Of a DNA stretch of 64,000 nucleotides, positions 36,901 to 49,210 are shown piece by piece. The first letter of the stretch is position 1; every line of letters starts with the position of its first letter. The notes beneath the pieces were generated by a model, which searched no databases, was not told where the DNA came from, and worked only from the letters and a program-made list of their open reading frames with translations. The position numbers and the translations under genes are program-made. Origin of the DNA: Drechmeria coniospora (taxonomy: Eukaryota; Ascomycota; Sordariomycetes; Hypocreales; Ophiocordycipitaceae); contig NC_054390.1 in assembly GCF_001625195.1 (NCBI RefSeq), forward strand, positions 4,116,027-4,180,026, read 5' to 3'.

Positions 36901-39900
36901 TGGTAGAAGAATGAAATGGACTTGAAGGTTATCATTGGTAACGCATTTCTATATGAAACAATGATTCGTGGCGGGGCTGCCGGCAAACAGGATGATGCAA
37001 TCTAGGGCAGTGCGTCTGAACCCCATATGAATGGAAACAGGGGATGCGTTCCTCCCAACCATATGATTCATGCCCCTGTCGTTTCTTGCAAAGTATCCTT
37101 CGCCTTTTCGCAAGAGCACGACGCTTGCGGCCAATGTCTACTAGATGGCCGTTCATCTTCGACATGGAGAGCGAGGGCAGGGGTGGCAGCGCGTTGGTTT
37201 GCCCTGCGCGTTGCTCGAGGTTGCCTGGAGGGTGTGCGGAAAGGTGGCATTTGATGTCAGATCGTGGCAGTCGAATTGTCGTGACAATCCACAACAGGAG
37301 GAAGGGATGCCCCGGAGCCTGTCAAGTAGCATCGCAAGGCCAGGAGTGGGTGAGGGAAGGCTGGCATACCGGCAAGGATTCCTGGGGACGAGGTGACGAT
37401 TTATGCGAGCGGGATGCAAGGCTTCCATTCCCCAAGCAGTCGCAGCGTCAACGGCTCCATACTGGCGCGATCAAACGATGCATTATAATATACTCAAAAC
37501 AAGTAAACGATGCAGGCGATGAGGAAACTGGGCGTCGACGCAAGCGAGCTCCGGAACGGATATAGTCCCAGCAGGGCAACTTGGCTGCCAGCAGTGACGG
37601 CAGAGGGTGAATGGGGGTGATGGCAAGCCCCGTTCGCCTTCAACGCTGGCTCCAGCGAAAATGAGCAGAAAGTCGACATGACCAGGATGTCTGACCGTTG
37701 CACTTCGCCGTCAATCGAGATTCCAAAATAGGCGTCAACGAGGGCTTCGTACGGCCAATTCCGCAGTTTCATGTGCCCGAAGGAATGAGTGACGACATAT
37801 TTCTTGCGCCGGCCGGGTTGTGCTTTGACTCTGGACCTTGCCAGCTTGCATTCTCGCTCGATGTGGAAAATGGCGCAATGCGAGGCTAGCGATATTTCAG
37901 GCTGCATGGATGTTGCCGTTGTGCTTGGACTCCGATGGAGCAACAGCTTGGGCATGAACGAAGCTCGGTCGCCATTGCGTTTCGCGTCATCCCAACGAGA
38001 CGGGCATGTTCACTGCACAAAGCAGCCGACAACCGGATGGAAAAGACGGAAACGAAGGCGGGCGACAAGAGGTAGCGCATCGAATCGAAAGGAGTGTGGA
38101 AGCCGAGAACGCTACGGCCCGGGCACGTGCGCCAGCGGCAGCAGCTTGTCGGCGCTGCTCGTCCTCTCGCCGCCACCTCGTCCATCCACCCACTGCCACG
38201 AATCCAGGCATGCCGCCCACGTGAGAATTCATCGTGGGGAAGGTCGGAGATGTGATTTGCCTGGTGGATGCCGTGCAGGTTGGGATGCCATCTGACCAAG
38301 CGTTGCGAAATGGGATGGGGAATCCCTGTCTGCCCCTCGGAAACGGACTGCTCGCCCTGGATGCCGTTCGCCCTGCGAATCCCCATTGTTCCGGAAAGTT
38401 TCTCGTACACTTGCATCCAAGGGGCAACCGATGCGTAACCATTATTGACTGCATCATCAGGTCCGTCGCCCGCATGAGTTCTTGGCGCCGGCTCGGCATG
38501 TCCGCGCTTTTGGTGCCGGAAACCTGACTCAACCCACAGTCGGACGGGGAAGATGAGAGTTGGAAAGGCATGGAGCCGGTGGATTGCCATTTGTCGACAC
38601 CCTGTCTGGATCAACAGGCCGACTGGCCTGTTTCCAATGCAGCCTCATCTCGCTCCTGGAGCCGGAGCGGGAAAAGGGCGTCGAATCGGTGTTCAATTTT
38701 ACGCATACCCCTGACTGGTGAGGTGCACACGTGCAAGTGCCATGCATGTGTGTGTGTGTGTGTGTTTTCACATCGGCAGCAGCATTCTTTTTGCCTGCAT
38801 GGCGGTCAATCGTCCGACGGGCCACGTCGAAACAGCGGCCAAGGTAGCCAGCTGACAACGGCAAGGGCGAAGCGGTCAGCTTGCAGCAAGACGTTGGCTC
38901 CGACGAAGCAGGCCGCGACAGACACGGAGCAAAGTGGCCCATGTTCAAGGCCGTTCCATCACGGCGGCGCCGCGCAACGGCAACACCATCCGGGACGAGG
39001 TCGGTCCTGCGGTTGTCCTGGCTCTCGTCGTTTTCACATCAAGGCCTTGCGTATGCCCTGGTGTTGCCGACAGGTCGGTTCGAGAAGCCACCACATGCAG
39101 TTGGCCCCAAAAGTTTGTCTTGTCGTAGATAATTATATCCGGCAACGCAAGCCCGGCAACGCAAGCTCCACCGCATGTGGCGTGCCCTTGGCCAACATTC
39201 AACTTCCCACGTTCCTCTCAACCCAAGGGGATGTCGAAGCCTACCAACGCTCCAACGTGCAAGTTCACGACGGCTTGGCCCAGCATACGGTGACGACGAC
39301 CTCATCTCCTTGAGGTGGAGAAGACGTCAGAGCTACATGGGAGGTCCGGGACGACAATGGCGGCAAGCCGTGCATGCCGCGCCTATATGCTGTCGCGCGG
39401 CAGCGAACCGACGTAATCCTGCGTCCGGGCAAGGTAGAGAGAGGTATGACGGCAACGGGACCGGCCGCTGGGCGCCTGACTCGCTTGCACTCTGCTGGCA
39501 AACGAAGCGAAACGCAGACCATGTACGGAGTACATGGTGATGCGATGGACAGATGGTTGGTCGATGCGCCCAATGCCCGACTGGCCAGGCCGTTTCAGGC
39601 CGGGGCACAAGTTCGAGTACGGTTCGATGGATCGACAAAGTTGGCGCGATTCATGCGTGGAATTGTACCGTGCCCTGGGCGGACAATTCGACCATTTTTT
39701 TTATCTACCGAAGACTTCCGCGGGCGGCAAACAGCATCTCAAACTGTGTTCGGCAAGTAAGTAATTCGCTGGACACATGGTCGTGTCCCGTCACCCCTGC
39801 TGGAGGCTGAGGCTGTGGGTGCAAGCATGCCGTCACAAGGCTCTTGCTGGTGGACCCCCCTGGCCCCCAAGTTTGTGACAAGATCTGGTGGATCTTGCGG

Positions 39901-41694
39901 TGGCAGCTGGCCAAACGACCACAGTACTTGTAGTACTCCGTAGGTGAAACAGGAATCGTGGGCCAGTCTCGCGCACCTCGACAAGACTTTGGCAGCGGCG
40001 CAGCCAGTCGAGGAGCACGTCTGACGTAAGTAAGTAGGGATGAGTACTCATCACATCATGAGGGATTCGCCCGCCGTCGTTTGGCGCCGATTGCTGGGGC
40101 TGATCTGAGATGTGCCGCAATAATGGTGCAAGCGCGGCCTCCATCAAGCTGCGTCACGGCACTCCCCCACGCAAGCACGGCGCATGCGCAGTAATGTGCA
40201 CTGGCACCGTATGGCTGGGGTAGCATCGCTCGTCGTCTCGTTCGACGTCGACGTGTCTCGGAGGCCCGAAGAAGGTCAGGCGTGTCGGCCCTTACCCCTG
40301 CGGCCATGCACCAGATCCGCCAGCCCATTTGACTCGGAAATAGGCCATAATACCGACGCATATGACGCTTCCTACCGATTGGGCAGCCATCGGGTCCAAT
40401 ACGTCATGGCAGCACCACAGTCCACCCTGGCGAATGGGATGGTCCGGGGCAGTCAATGCATCCGAGGTGGCCCAGCATGTCGGTTCCAACTCGGGTGGCC
40501 AGCGGTGCCGTCGACGCACGAAAAGACTGCCGCAGGTGCCGTGCTTGGGCTCTGCCTCGCTGTTTCGCACGGCGTCCGATGCGACGTCAACTGCAGAGTC
40601 CCAGCCGCCGAGCCGTCCGCGGTGCATTGATCGCATTGATGGTAGCTGTCGAGTCGGGCCGCCAAGGATCCTTTGGGGGCGCACAGGGTGGTTGCCAAAT
40701 CCAAACACATGACGAGAGGCTGCGTGGGACAGCTTGGGATGCAAAATGTCGGTGAAATCTTGCTCGTCCTTGGCTTCGTGAGGCACGAGCACGTCGACGC
40801 GAGCCCTCCGCACCATTTCGGGCGCCTTGCGAGGCTCGAGTGCTGACTAGCGACCTTTGCCCATCAGTTCCGTCGCGTTGCCCGCTAAACGGAGCTGGCC
40901 CACCATCGAGGGCCCAACACACTTGCTCCATGTCGAGGAGCTCGCGGCATAACACAATGGGGGCTAGGTGACGCTGGCGTCGTCGGGCTTTCCCTCCGCC
41001 GCCGGTTGCTTCTTCCAGGGCCAGACAGCTAAGCAAGCACACACACACAGGGAGGGAGGGCTCGAGTGAGTGAGTGTAGGTGCACACGTGCATGGGCGTG
41101 CACAGCGCTCACCCGCATTGCGGTAGGTGCCAGCTTTCCCATGCACGGCAGTGCAAATCACGTACTCCGTAGGGAGTGCAGTGCAGCTTGCCGCTTGGTT
41201 GACCACGGGCGGAAATGTGCTCAGCGGAGGCGGCGATGAAACAATGCCGAGGGCCCAACAGAACAGAATGGCCCGACAGCTCGGCGCTTCCCACCGTCGT
41301 CCACCCCACAGCCGCACAAGCATGCGGCAGGCGGAATCGCATGGGAAGGGTTGCTAGGTCAGGATACGGGCGCCGTCGAAGTGTTGAATGAGGTGAAGAG
41401 GTGCATGGATGGAAACACGTACTCCGTAAAAGGTGGGTGGATGGAGGCGGAATCCTGCCGGCCTGTTACTTGCGGCCAGGAGTCGGAGGATCGCATCCGT
41501 GGAAGTCACGGTCGAACGAGGCGCTCCTTCTTCCCCAGAGCGAAGGGACAGAACCGAGGGTTTACTGGTGGCCAACTCATCCGTAGCTCCTACCTATCTC
41601 GCTACCCCTTCCATTGCTCCTGCAGCACATGCACTCGGAGTCCTTGATTGTTGCCAGACGGCGAGGACGACCTGTAGGAGCTCACATACTTGGG
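33936..41694. other. Gene-poor region, left part
   Basis: 7.8 kb without a gene I can support. Open frames reach about 250 codons on overlapping strands but have no motif, no coherent splice chain and composition like random GC-rich DNA. Isolated TACGGAGTAC words occur (for example near 34555, 39522, 39932, 41161, 41419). A short TG/CA microsatellite is at about 38748-38765. The leftmost few hundred bases are probably DSL1 3' UTR. Small genes or non-coding RNAs could be missed. Confidence 0.5.
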
Positions 41695-42420
41695 GAGTAA
41701 AGTAAGTACACTGGCCACGCTGGAACACGGGTAGGGTACGAATACAGTAAGTAAGCAATATAGTAGTACATGCACTCGCACATGCAGTGGACAGTAGAAA
41801 GTAGCTGTACTTGCCCTCCGTACCATGCTGTACAGTAGGTACACATGTACTTACTCCTACAGTACATGTAACTAAGTACAACTACGGAGTACGGAGTACA
41901 TGTACAGTACGGAGTACTTGTAGCTGTATGTACTTCCAGTAAGTAAGTACAGTAGCAAGGCAGGTACGGGGCGCGATCACACATTGCTGGAATCACTCGT
42001 TCCTGGTTCGCAGGGTAGTATCCATTCTACTAGTACGGAGTACGCTTATCGACACCCCCCGCACTTCTGTACAGCTATATACACCTACAGTGCGGAGTAC
42101 CAATGCACCTGCTACAAGCACGTACAGCACACCTACTGCAGTATTCCGTACAGAGAACCTTATACTTACCTACTACCTACTAAGGTACTCCGTACTTAGG
42201 CACCTAATTAGTACCTATGTACCCTAATTAGTACCTATGTACCTAGTAGTTTTAGTACAGTACTAGGTAGATAGGTATCTACCAAGCTGCCTCCGTCAGT
42301 ACATGTACTTACATGTGCTCGTTGGTGTACAGTACTTGAGTACAGTACGCATGTGTAGCGGTATGCTTAGTACACCGTACTAAGCAAGACAAGTACAGTA
42401 CAACGCACATGTACACACCT
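41695..42420. repeat. GTAC-palindrome island 4
   Basis: The longest dense island: TACGGAGTACGGAGTAC, AGTACATGTACTTA, GTACAGTACGGAGTAC and similar. It also has a near-perfect direct repeat of about 20 bases (CCTAATTAGTACCTATGTAC) at 42203-42242. No coding potential. Confidence 0.8.
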
Positions 42421-42681
42421 GCACCCACACACACCGAGAAGCTTCATCCCGTCATCGTTCATCACCTTGGTCGGTGACTGACGAAGCGGCTGGAATTGCG
42501 ATGGCCAAACCAGAATTCAATTCCACCTCTTAGACACCGTGGTTGCATCTCCGCACACATCCGCAAGAGCGGTGACAGGTTTCGTCGCATCGCAGCGCGA
42601 CTTTGCGCAATCGCTAGCCTCGACGCGAACCTGCAGAAAGCCGCATTCTTCCCGAATGCGTTCTGGTGTTCCAATGTTTGT

Positions 42682-42702
42682 CCCCCCCCCCCCCCCCCCC
42701 CC
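42682..42702. repeat. Poly-C homopolymer, 21 bases
   Basis: Uninterrupted run of C followed by T and CCCC. Likely to vary in length or be mis-sized in sequencing. Confidence 0.9.
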
Positions 42703-43511
42703 TCCCCTTCTGCCGTCGCCGAGATGCAGGCAGCCCAGGGAACAGGGTGGAATGTGACGGGTGTCCGGGCTTCCACGTTCCTTTGCCCGCCCACCGCGAC
42801 GGCCGCAAAGGACGAGCCGACATGGTTGGGGACCCGGAAGTCGGGCGGGATGGGGCGAGAAGGTTTCCCGATGACGTTGACGTTGCTCATCAACGTGCCG
42901 GCGAATTGCTGTCCGTCGTTTCCGCCGCCACCACTTCGTAACCGTCGCACGCAAGCATATGCCGCGAGCACCGAGACGCGACCGACGGGAAAAGGGGCGC
43001 CACGGCTTGGCCATTGTCGGAGGAACGGTGGTGACGACTGCCGTGGTGGTCATCGGGTCGAGCATCATCATCTGGCACGAAGCACCCAAGTACATGGTAC
43101 CTGTGCGTGGGTGCGGCTCGCACGCCCAGCTAGGTGCTTGCCGACCGATCTCCGATCATCACATCGATTTTCGGCGTCCCGCTGGCATGCGGGCCAAGGC
43201 CGAGTTCGAAGCGACAAGCGCTCGAGAGAGAAGCGTCCAATCCCACGGAGACGGCCGCCACGAGGTGTTGATATGGCGTGCTCCGCGCAGCGTCATGGGC
43301 AGCTTCGACGGCCAGCGAATGCGCGCGTACGAGCACTCGGGGCAATGCTTTGCACCCCCCGTCCTCCTCCCCCCGCGTCTACCTCCCCCCTCCCTTTTCC
43401 CTCCCCCGCCGGCGGGCAGCTGACTCCTGCTCCGCCAGCATTGCGCACTTTACGGCCGTATTCATGCCACGTCACGAAGCGACCTGGCCGGCTGCGTTTG
43501 GCGTCCATGTG

Positions 43512-43535
43512 CCCCCCCCCCCCCCCCCCCCCCCC
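43512..43535. repeat. Poly-C homopolymer, 24 bases
   Basis: The longest homopolymer in the window, about 830 bases from the other long C run and in the same orientation. Confidence 0.9.
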
Positions 43536-44239
43536 GCGTGTGCCATACGGCACCCCTGGGCGGTGAGGCTTCGGACTCGAAACGCCGTAGGCCGGACGGG
43601 ACCAGCAGACGATGCGCGGGCCGCAGGAGAGATGAGGCGAAGGGTCGAGGGAACGAATGGAGAGCTTGGCGGACATGGCGGACACCTCTGCCATGAGGCA
43701 GCGCCCCACTCGCGGCGACAGTCCTGATGATGCGGCGCTCGACTCGAGCGGCAGAAAAAAAGGCCAAGGTCGGCGCCGATGGTGCCTGTCCGCCCGCAGG
43801 TGCATGCGGATGGATGGACGGAAGGGCGCACGCCACGGCTTCCCCTTTGGCCCTTTGGGGTCTCGAAGCGGAATGCTCACGATGCGGTGGCCGTGATGCG
43901 AGCGAGGTGCGAATCCGTGCGATGCCGTCGGCGGCCTCGAGTGATTGCTGCCACGGCCACACCCGCCGGTGAGGCCAAAGGCCACGGCCACCAGGTATTA
44001 TTATCCGCCGACAACGAGAGAACGACGCATCGCCCGCCTCTGCTGGGGAATGATTCGAGCCAAGACATTTCATCCGAGCGTCCGTCTTGGTGCTTGGCCG
44101 CGAGCCTTGGCGATGATGTTTCAAGTCGCACGGAGCAACGCAGTACGGTAGCACGCCCGCAGACAGACGCACGAGCACAGGTACGTTGGCGACAGGACCT
44201 GGACTGGAGGGGGGGAGGGGGGGAGGAGGCCAAGGAACG

Positions 44240-44575
44240 CAGGTGTACGGAGTACTTACTGACCCAATAATTACTTGCAGTGCGTATTCTTGAGTCGTAC
44301 AGTACTTGTAGTCCATGCACTGGTCAGTACTCGGCGCTGGAATTACAATACGTCCTACCACAGCACAAGGTACAAGCGCAAGCACAACACACCATGTAAG
44401 TACAGTAGGTGGGAGTGTACAAGTACCTGTTGGTAGTAGGTTGGTGTACGGAGTACATGTAAGTACCTAGTAGTTAGGTGTCGATGTACTTGCTAGCATG
44501 CAGCAGCGCCGAGGGTACTAATCTAGAACCTTACCTAGGTACCTGTAGGTTAGTACCTACCTAGTAGTAGCCATG
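44240..44575. repeat. GTAC-palindrome island 5
   Basis: Contains TACGGAGTACTTAC, GTACAGTACTTG, TACGGAGTACATGTAAGTAC, CCTAGGTACC and similar words. A G-rich run at about 44210-44229 borders it on the left. Confidence 0.7.
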
Positions 44576-46009
44576 ATAAGATGCCAGCATGCACACCGAC
44601 GCGTGCTAGGGACTCTGTACGCCGTACTCCGTACCCGTCATCGTCATCGCCCAGAATGCCAGCCAAGGGTGGGAGGGGGAAAGGGGGCAGCCGCTCTCGG
44701 CTTTGCCTTGGTGGGTGCCGCCCGCTGTCGTGGGGGAACTTGGGACAAACTCTACCGGTTCCACGTAGGACCACGTCACCACGAGGCGCCGAGCCGGCCA
44801 CCTGTTGGGCCTCCGTCGCCATCGGTATCCATCCGATGCGTGGTAGAGTCCAGCGCAGTGCCCATCCCTGCAGGTGACTCGGATCGTGCCACCGACAATT
44901 CGCCGGTTGGGCTAGCCTGCCCCTTCGATGGGGCCGCTTCCCGCCGGACGAGACGGCGACATGACGGAGTGCGGCGGACGAACGAGCCTCGCCGGCCGAG
45001 AGCTCGCTCCGCCGTCGCGAGGTGACATGCGAATGCCTGCACGGGTGCCGATGCGGGTGCCGTGCCTTGGACCAAGGTTTGTCCGTCACCTTGGCGATTT
45101 GCTTCTTCCTCACCTCCGCCTGGCCGTTGCCGTACCCACCTGCCTCTGGAGAGTCGCTGGCGCCAGGGGAGCATCTGGGGATATGATTTTGCTCGCGGAA
45201 GGTGATGCTTGCCGTTGGTGTGCTTGGCTTGCTTGCCGCCAAGGTGCTAGGTAATACAGCACCTAGTAGTCCGGAGTGGCGGGGGGCACTTTGCCGAGGG
45301 AGCATCTTCTCGCGCCCCTTCCGCCGCTTCCTGGTGCGACGCCTTCCCAGCACCAGCAGCACTTGGCACCGGCAGAAGTTGTAATTACCTGAACCTGCGC
45401 GAAATGACAAGTATGTGCAGGCAGGACCTGCTGCGCACCAAAATGATGGGTCGATGCTCGCGCACCATCGAACCTACGAGAAGCACCACGCAGCCGTGGT
45501 CAAGTAAGTACACCTGCAGCGTGACACGCCCAGATCGGCAGTCGGCACTAGTAGGCTTGCGACGACGACGACATACTGTACGTACGCAGTATGAGTAGAG
45601 CACAGCATTCGCCAGCTCACTAATACGAGGCACTGTTACTACCGTCGCTGCTAGTAGATGGATGATACAGCTAGGCGGTGCTAGTAGAAACGTCGGGACC
45701 CAGCATGCAAGCATCCCTGTTGCGGGGTGCCGTTGCGAACGAGACATGTTTCCTCGTGTGCTCCGCACCGCAGGTGCCCGTACCCTCAGATTGATGTCGT
45801 GTGCCGTGCATGCGTACTAAGGAAAGGGAATGTGTGCGTGGTAATACTGCGGAAGAAGGTGTTTGTCCCGCCACGTCAAGCCAACGTACATGTAGGTGCT
45901 AACAAGTCGGTGTAGGTCCATGAGGGTGGTTACCCAGCACTTCTGCCGATGGGAGGTCTTGACCGCGTTTTGTACCTGTACGGACGGACGGCCGCGTGTG
46001 GATGCGTCT
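44576..46009. other. Gene-poor region, middle part
   Basis: No gene is supported. A 286-codon minus-strand frame at 44550-45410 overlaps a GTAC island, has a mirrored open frame on the plus strand and no recognisable feature. Confidence 0.4.
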
Positions 46010-46420
46010 GCCAGTACTTGTGCATGTACTTGCGTGTGCATGTATTTCAGGTCCATGTACGGAGTACGGAGTACACAGTACAGCTATAGAGTACAGTATG
46101 TGCAAGTGCTTAAGTACTCCTAGGTTTGTGGTGTACAGTACTGTACCTGATTGTCCAGGTCGATGGAGTTGGGACGGAGCGCGGAGTACGGAGTACTTCA
46201 TTACTGCACATGACGCAGGAGATCGCCCTCAGCGGATCCGCATTGGAAGACGGCTGGGTTCTCCGTACTGAGGTACCCTTTCATGTAAGTAAGTACAGTA
46301 CAATACTTACAGTACATGTGCATGTACAGCTCAGTACTCCGTACTTACTACTAGGTACTGTACTGTAGGTATCACCTATTAAATAATATCTTTCTCCGTA
46401 CGGAGTACTCGTCTCTCTTA
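46010..46420. repeat. GTAC-palindrome island 6
   Basis: Words such as GTACGGAGTACGGAGTAC, CAGTACTTGTGCATGTACTT, AAGTAAGTACAGTACAATAC and CTCCGTACGGAGTACTC; the last is a perfect palindrome around 46395-46411. No coding potential. Confidence 0.7.
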
Positions 46421-47289
46421 TCGGCGGGCGCAACCTTGGCGTACCACATGGACTGTAGCACCTTGGGAGTTTGGGTTTTTGTGGGCCGCCGTAGTGGCCG
46501 CCTGGGGGCCATGGCAGTGTCCTGCGGCTGTTTCCAGCGCCGGCGCGTGCGAGACGTTGCATTCGTTTGCCGCACCACCCTACCTAGGGAGGTACGTACT
46601 TGCCTACATGTACTTAAGTACATGTACCAGAACATCGAGAACAGTGTACGGCAGTGCCCCCCTGTGCGTTTTCCGCCCTGGTACCTGTACAGAGGGAGGC
46701 ACAGCGAGCGACCAAGAAGGGCATTCTTCCTCGCCCTTGCTTGCAAGCCGCACGCCCCCCAGCCCGTCTCCAACGGATGGCAGGACGCCGTTTGCCCTGT
46801 GCTCGCAGTCTGGCGGCCACTACGGAGGGCAAAAAGTGTGCGGGTACCAAGGTCATCCATCTACAGTGCGGAGCACTCGCAGGCAAAATCCCTTTGTCGT
46901 TCCCATGGCCACTCCGCCACCATGCCATGCTGGTATTAGCCCCTGCTCTTCGACCCGTCTGCTCCGTACCTTTCCAGTTCCTGCTGCACCTCGTATCAGA
47001 TGCTTGGCTGCGCCAGGGAATTGGGAGGTACCTCGCCATGGTCCGAGGACATCGTCGTCGTTGTCCCCTCTCGGTGGGCTGGGGTGCCTTGCCGTTGACG
47101 CCAAAGGTCCAGGGTTAGAAATTTTTTTCGGGTCGCACGTTTTCTATTCTAAGGTACGAACCAGGCCGGGTACGGGTACAAGGGTTGCCTGCGCCCGCAC
47201 ACGTCACCGCCACCGTCCGAGACGGCAACAAGTGCGAGCGCCAGTAGGTGGGCAAGGTGCTGGAAAGGTACGCATCGTGGGCACCTAAC
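46421..47289. other. Gene-poor region between GTAC islands
   Basis: Nothing supported. Overlapping frames up to 269 codons run into the flanking islands. A short GTAC patch lies at 46590-46628. Confidence 0.4.
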
Positions 47290-47690
47290 CTACTAGGTAC
47301 CTGGGTGCTCGTAAACGGTGCCGGGCTTGTACTTGCAAGAGCGGCGTTCAAGCAAGTACATGTACTTGCATACTCGCCCCAAGTACTCCGTACATCTACT
47401 TGTACATGTGCTTGTGTGCGGAGTGCTGTAGGAGGTGCACTTGCTTCCCTTCACTAACGGTACCTCCGTGCAAACTTGGTACTTCGTACTCCGTACAACG
47501 TTTGGTATCAATACCTAATACTAGGTAATACCAAGTACAGCACGGAGCAAACCGTAGGTAGGGGGCGGATACAGCCCACGGTTTCTGCCAAGCACCACCA
47601 GTCTGCATTGACCGCGCTGCTCATACTCACAGTACAGTCAGTACCTGCATGTAAGTAGAGGTACAAGACTCGTGTCGGACGTACTTAGGG
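47290..47690. repeat. GTAC-palindrome island 7
   Basis: Shows CCTACTAGGTACCTGGGT, AAGTACATGTACTTGCATAC, AAGTACTCCGTACATC, TTCGTACTCCGTACAAC and TACTAGGTAATACCAAGTAC. Same vocabulary as the other islands, no open frame of note. Confidence 0.65.
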
Positions 47691-47894
47691 AGTCTCTTCT
47701 CGTCATGGCCATGGCCAGAGGACACCAAGGCCAAGAGGCACGCAAGCGAGGACGTGCAACGGTCGGCCCAAATTGCTCGCGTCGTCTGTGAGGAAGGAAA
47801 TCGATCCTGTGCGCATCAGGCAGCCAAAGTCCATTGCGCGGGAGTCGTCCAGACGTCACCTAATACCCACAACTGTGACTGGCCACTCCCCTTG

Positions 47895-47970
47895 TCTTCG
47901 CAGCCTCGCATTGCCTCGCATCACCTCACATCGCCTCATGTTGCCTCACGTTGCCTCGTATTCGCCGCTG
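47895..47970. repeat. Minisatellite, period 10-11 bases
   Basis: Seven or so imperfect tandem copies of a GCCTCRCRTT-type unit (GCCTCGCATT, GCCTCGCATC, ACCTCACATC, GCCTCATGTT, GCCTCACGTT, GCCTCGTATT). No coding role seen. Confidence 0.75.
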
Positions 47971-48839
47971 GATGCTGAGGCGACCATCTGCTGGCCGTTG
48001 GTCCCTGCCGATCCCGACGCTGCCTTGCGCCGTGAACCGCGTTCCGAGCCTGTCACGTCGTGTCAAGTCATGCCACGTCGCCTAGTATTATTGCATCTTC
48101 CTGGCTTGGCCCGTGTGCTCATTAGGTAGGCAAGCAAACCGGCTCCTCGGCCGCGACCTCCTTGATTCCTCGCCAACCAATCATGCACGTCTGCCTCGGC
48201 CAAGCTCCCTGCTCCTTTCGTGCCTCGTCGCTACGGCGCAGGTGCTCTTGCTCACCCGCAGCCTGGCTTCCGCAATCTTCGCCGTCGACGGATGCGGGAC
48301 GCAAGGCGCAAACGGCAGGCCGACGATGCTTGTGTCCCCGTGCTCCGTAGAGTACAGGTACATCCACGCAGCTCCCTGGATCTGCCTCCTAGAATGTCTC
48401 TGGTCAAGGCGCGCCCAGGTCTCCCCGAAGAACGCCCAAGCCAAGAGGCCAAGTAAGACAAGAATGATACGGAATCTGCCACGGCACGATGCAGTCCCCC
48501 CTTTCCCATGCTCTTTAGCTAGGCCACGCCCAAGCCATCTGCCGACAAAAGAGTTGACTGCGTCCGGCGTTGCAGCTCCTCCAATTCTGCCTCGCACAAA
48601 GGGCAAATGCAAGTGCGGAACAGGTGCTCTGCCGTGTATGGAGTACCTCGTACTGCACTCCGTCCTGCATGTGCAGTATGATGGGTGCTGTAGAATGCCA
48701 CAGAGCATCGGTACAAACGGTAAAACGACTGTCGTAGGAGTGTCCGCGCTGGCACCTACGAGTTCTGCAATCCAAAGTACAGAACCTGCATGTCAAGCAC
48801 GCTGGCGAGCACCAGTCGGAAACAGCACTGCTATGCTGT
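47971..48839. other. Gene-poor region, right part
   Basis: No gene is supported; frames of up to 253 codons overlap on both strands without motifs. A single TCCGTAGAGTAC-type word occurs near 48345. Confidence 0.4.
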
Positions 48840-49210
48840 ATTGCTCCGTACTACTTACATGTAGTTGTACTTAGTTGTACGGAGTACAGCTGCTGTTCAT
48901 GTGCTCCGTACTCCGTACTGTACAAGTACTTACTGTACATGTATGGAGTAGGTGTACATGTATTTGTACACGTACTTAAGTAGATGCCCACTGGGACTCA
49001 CCCCCCCCCCCCCTTTTCGACCCGAACATGTACACCTCCAGTATTACGTTGTACTACAGGTAAAAGTACATTTACACTTCCACGTAGTTGTACGGTACAC
49101 ATCCACGTACATGCACTTGCACACTTCAATGTGCCCTGTGCTTGTACTTGTACATGTACTCGCTCCTACGCAATGCTCCATATCTTACTTGTACAGGTAC
49201 TCGTGCTAGC
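48840..49210. repeat. GTAC-palindrome island 8 with C13 run
   Basis: Contains GTACGGAGTACAGC, GCTCCGTACTCCGTACTGTAC, GTACATGTATTTGTACACGTACTTAAG and many TTGTACATGTACT words, plus a run of 13 C at 49001-49013. It lies about 1.4 kb upstream of PLC1. Confidence 0.75.

Larger units (their letters stand above)
42421..44239. other. Gene-poor region with two long poly-C runs
   Basis: Open frames up to 356 codons (42496-43566 plus) and 307 codons (minus) overlap one another, cross the homopolymers and contain no recognisable domain, so I do not call them. Composition is GC-rich. Confidence 0.45.

Noticed and set aside
42496..43566. 356-codon plus-strand protein
   Set aside because: It crosses a C21 run and another poly-C run, is Pro/Arg-rich, overlaps long minus-strand frames and has no domain.
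44550..45410. 286-codon minus-strand protein
   Set aside because: It overlaps a GTAC island, has mirrored open frames on the other strand, and shows no recognisable feature.
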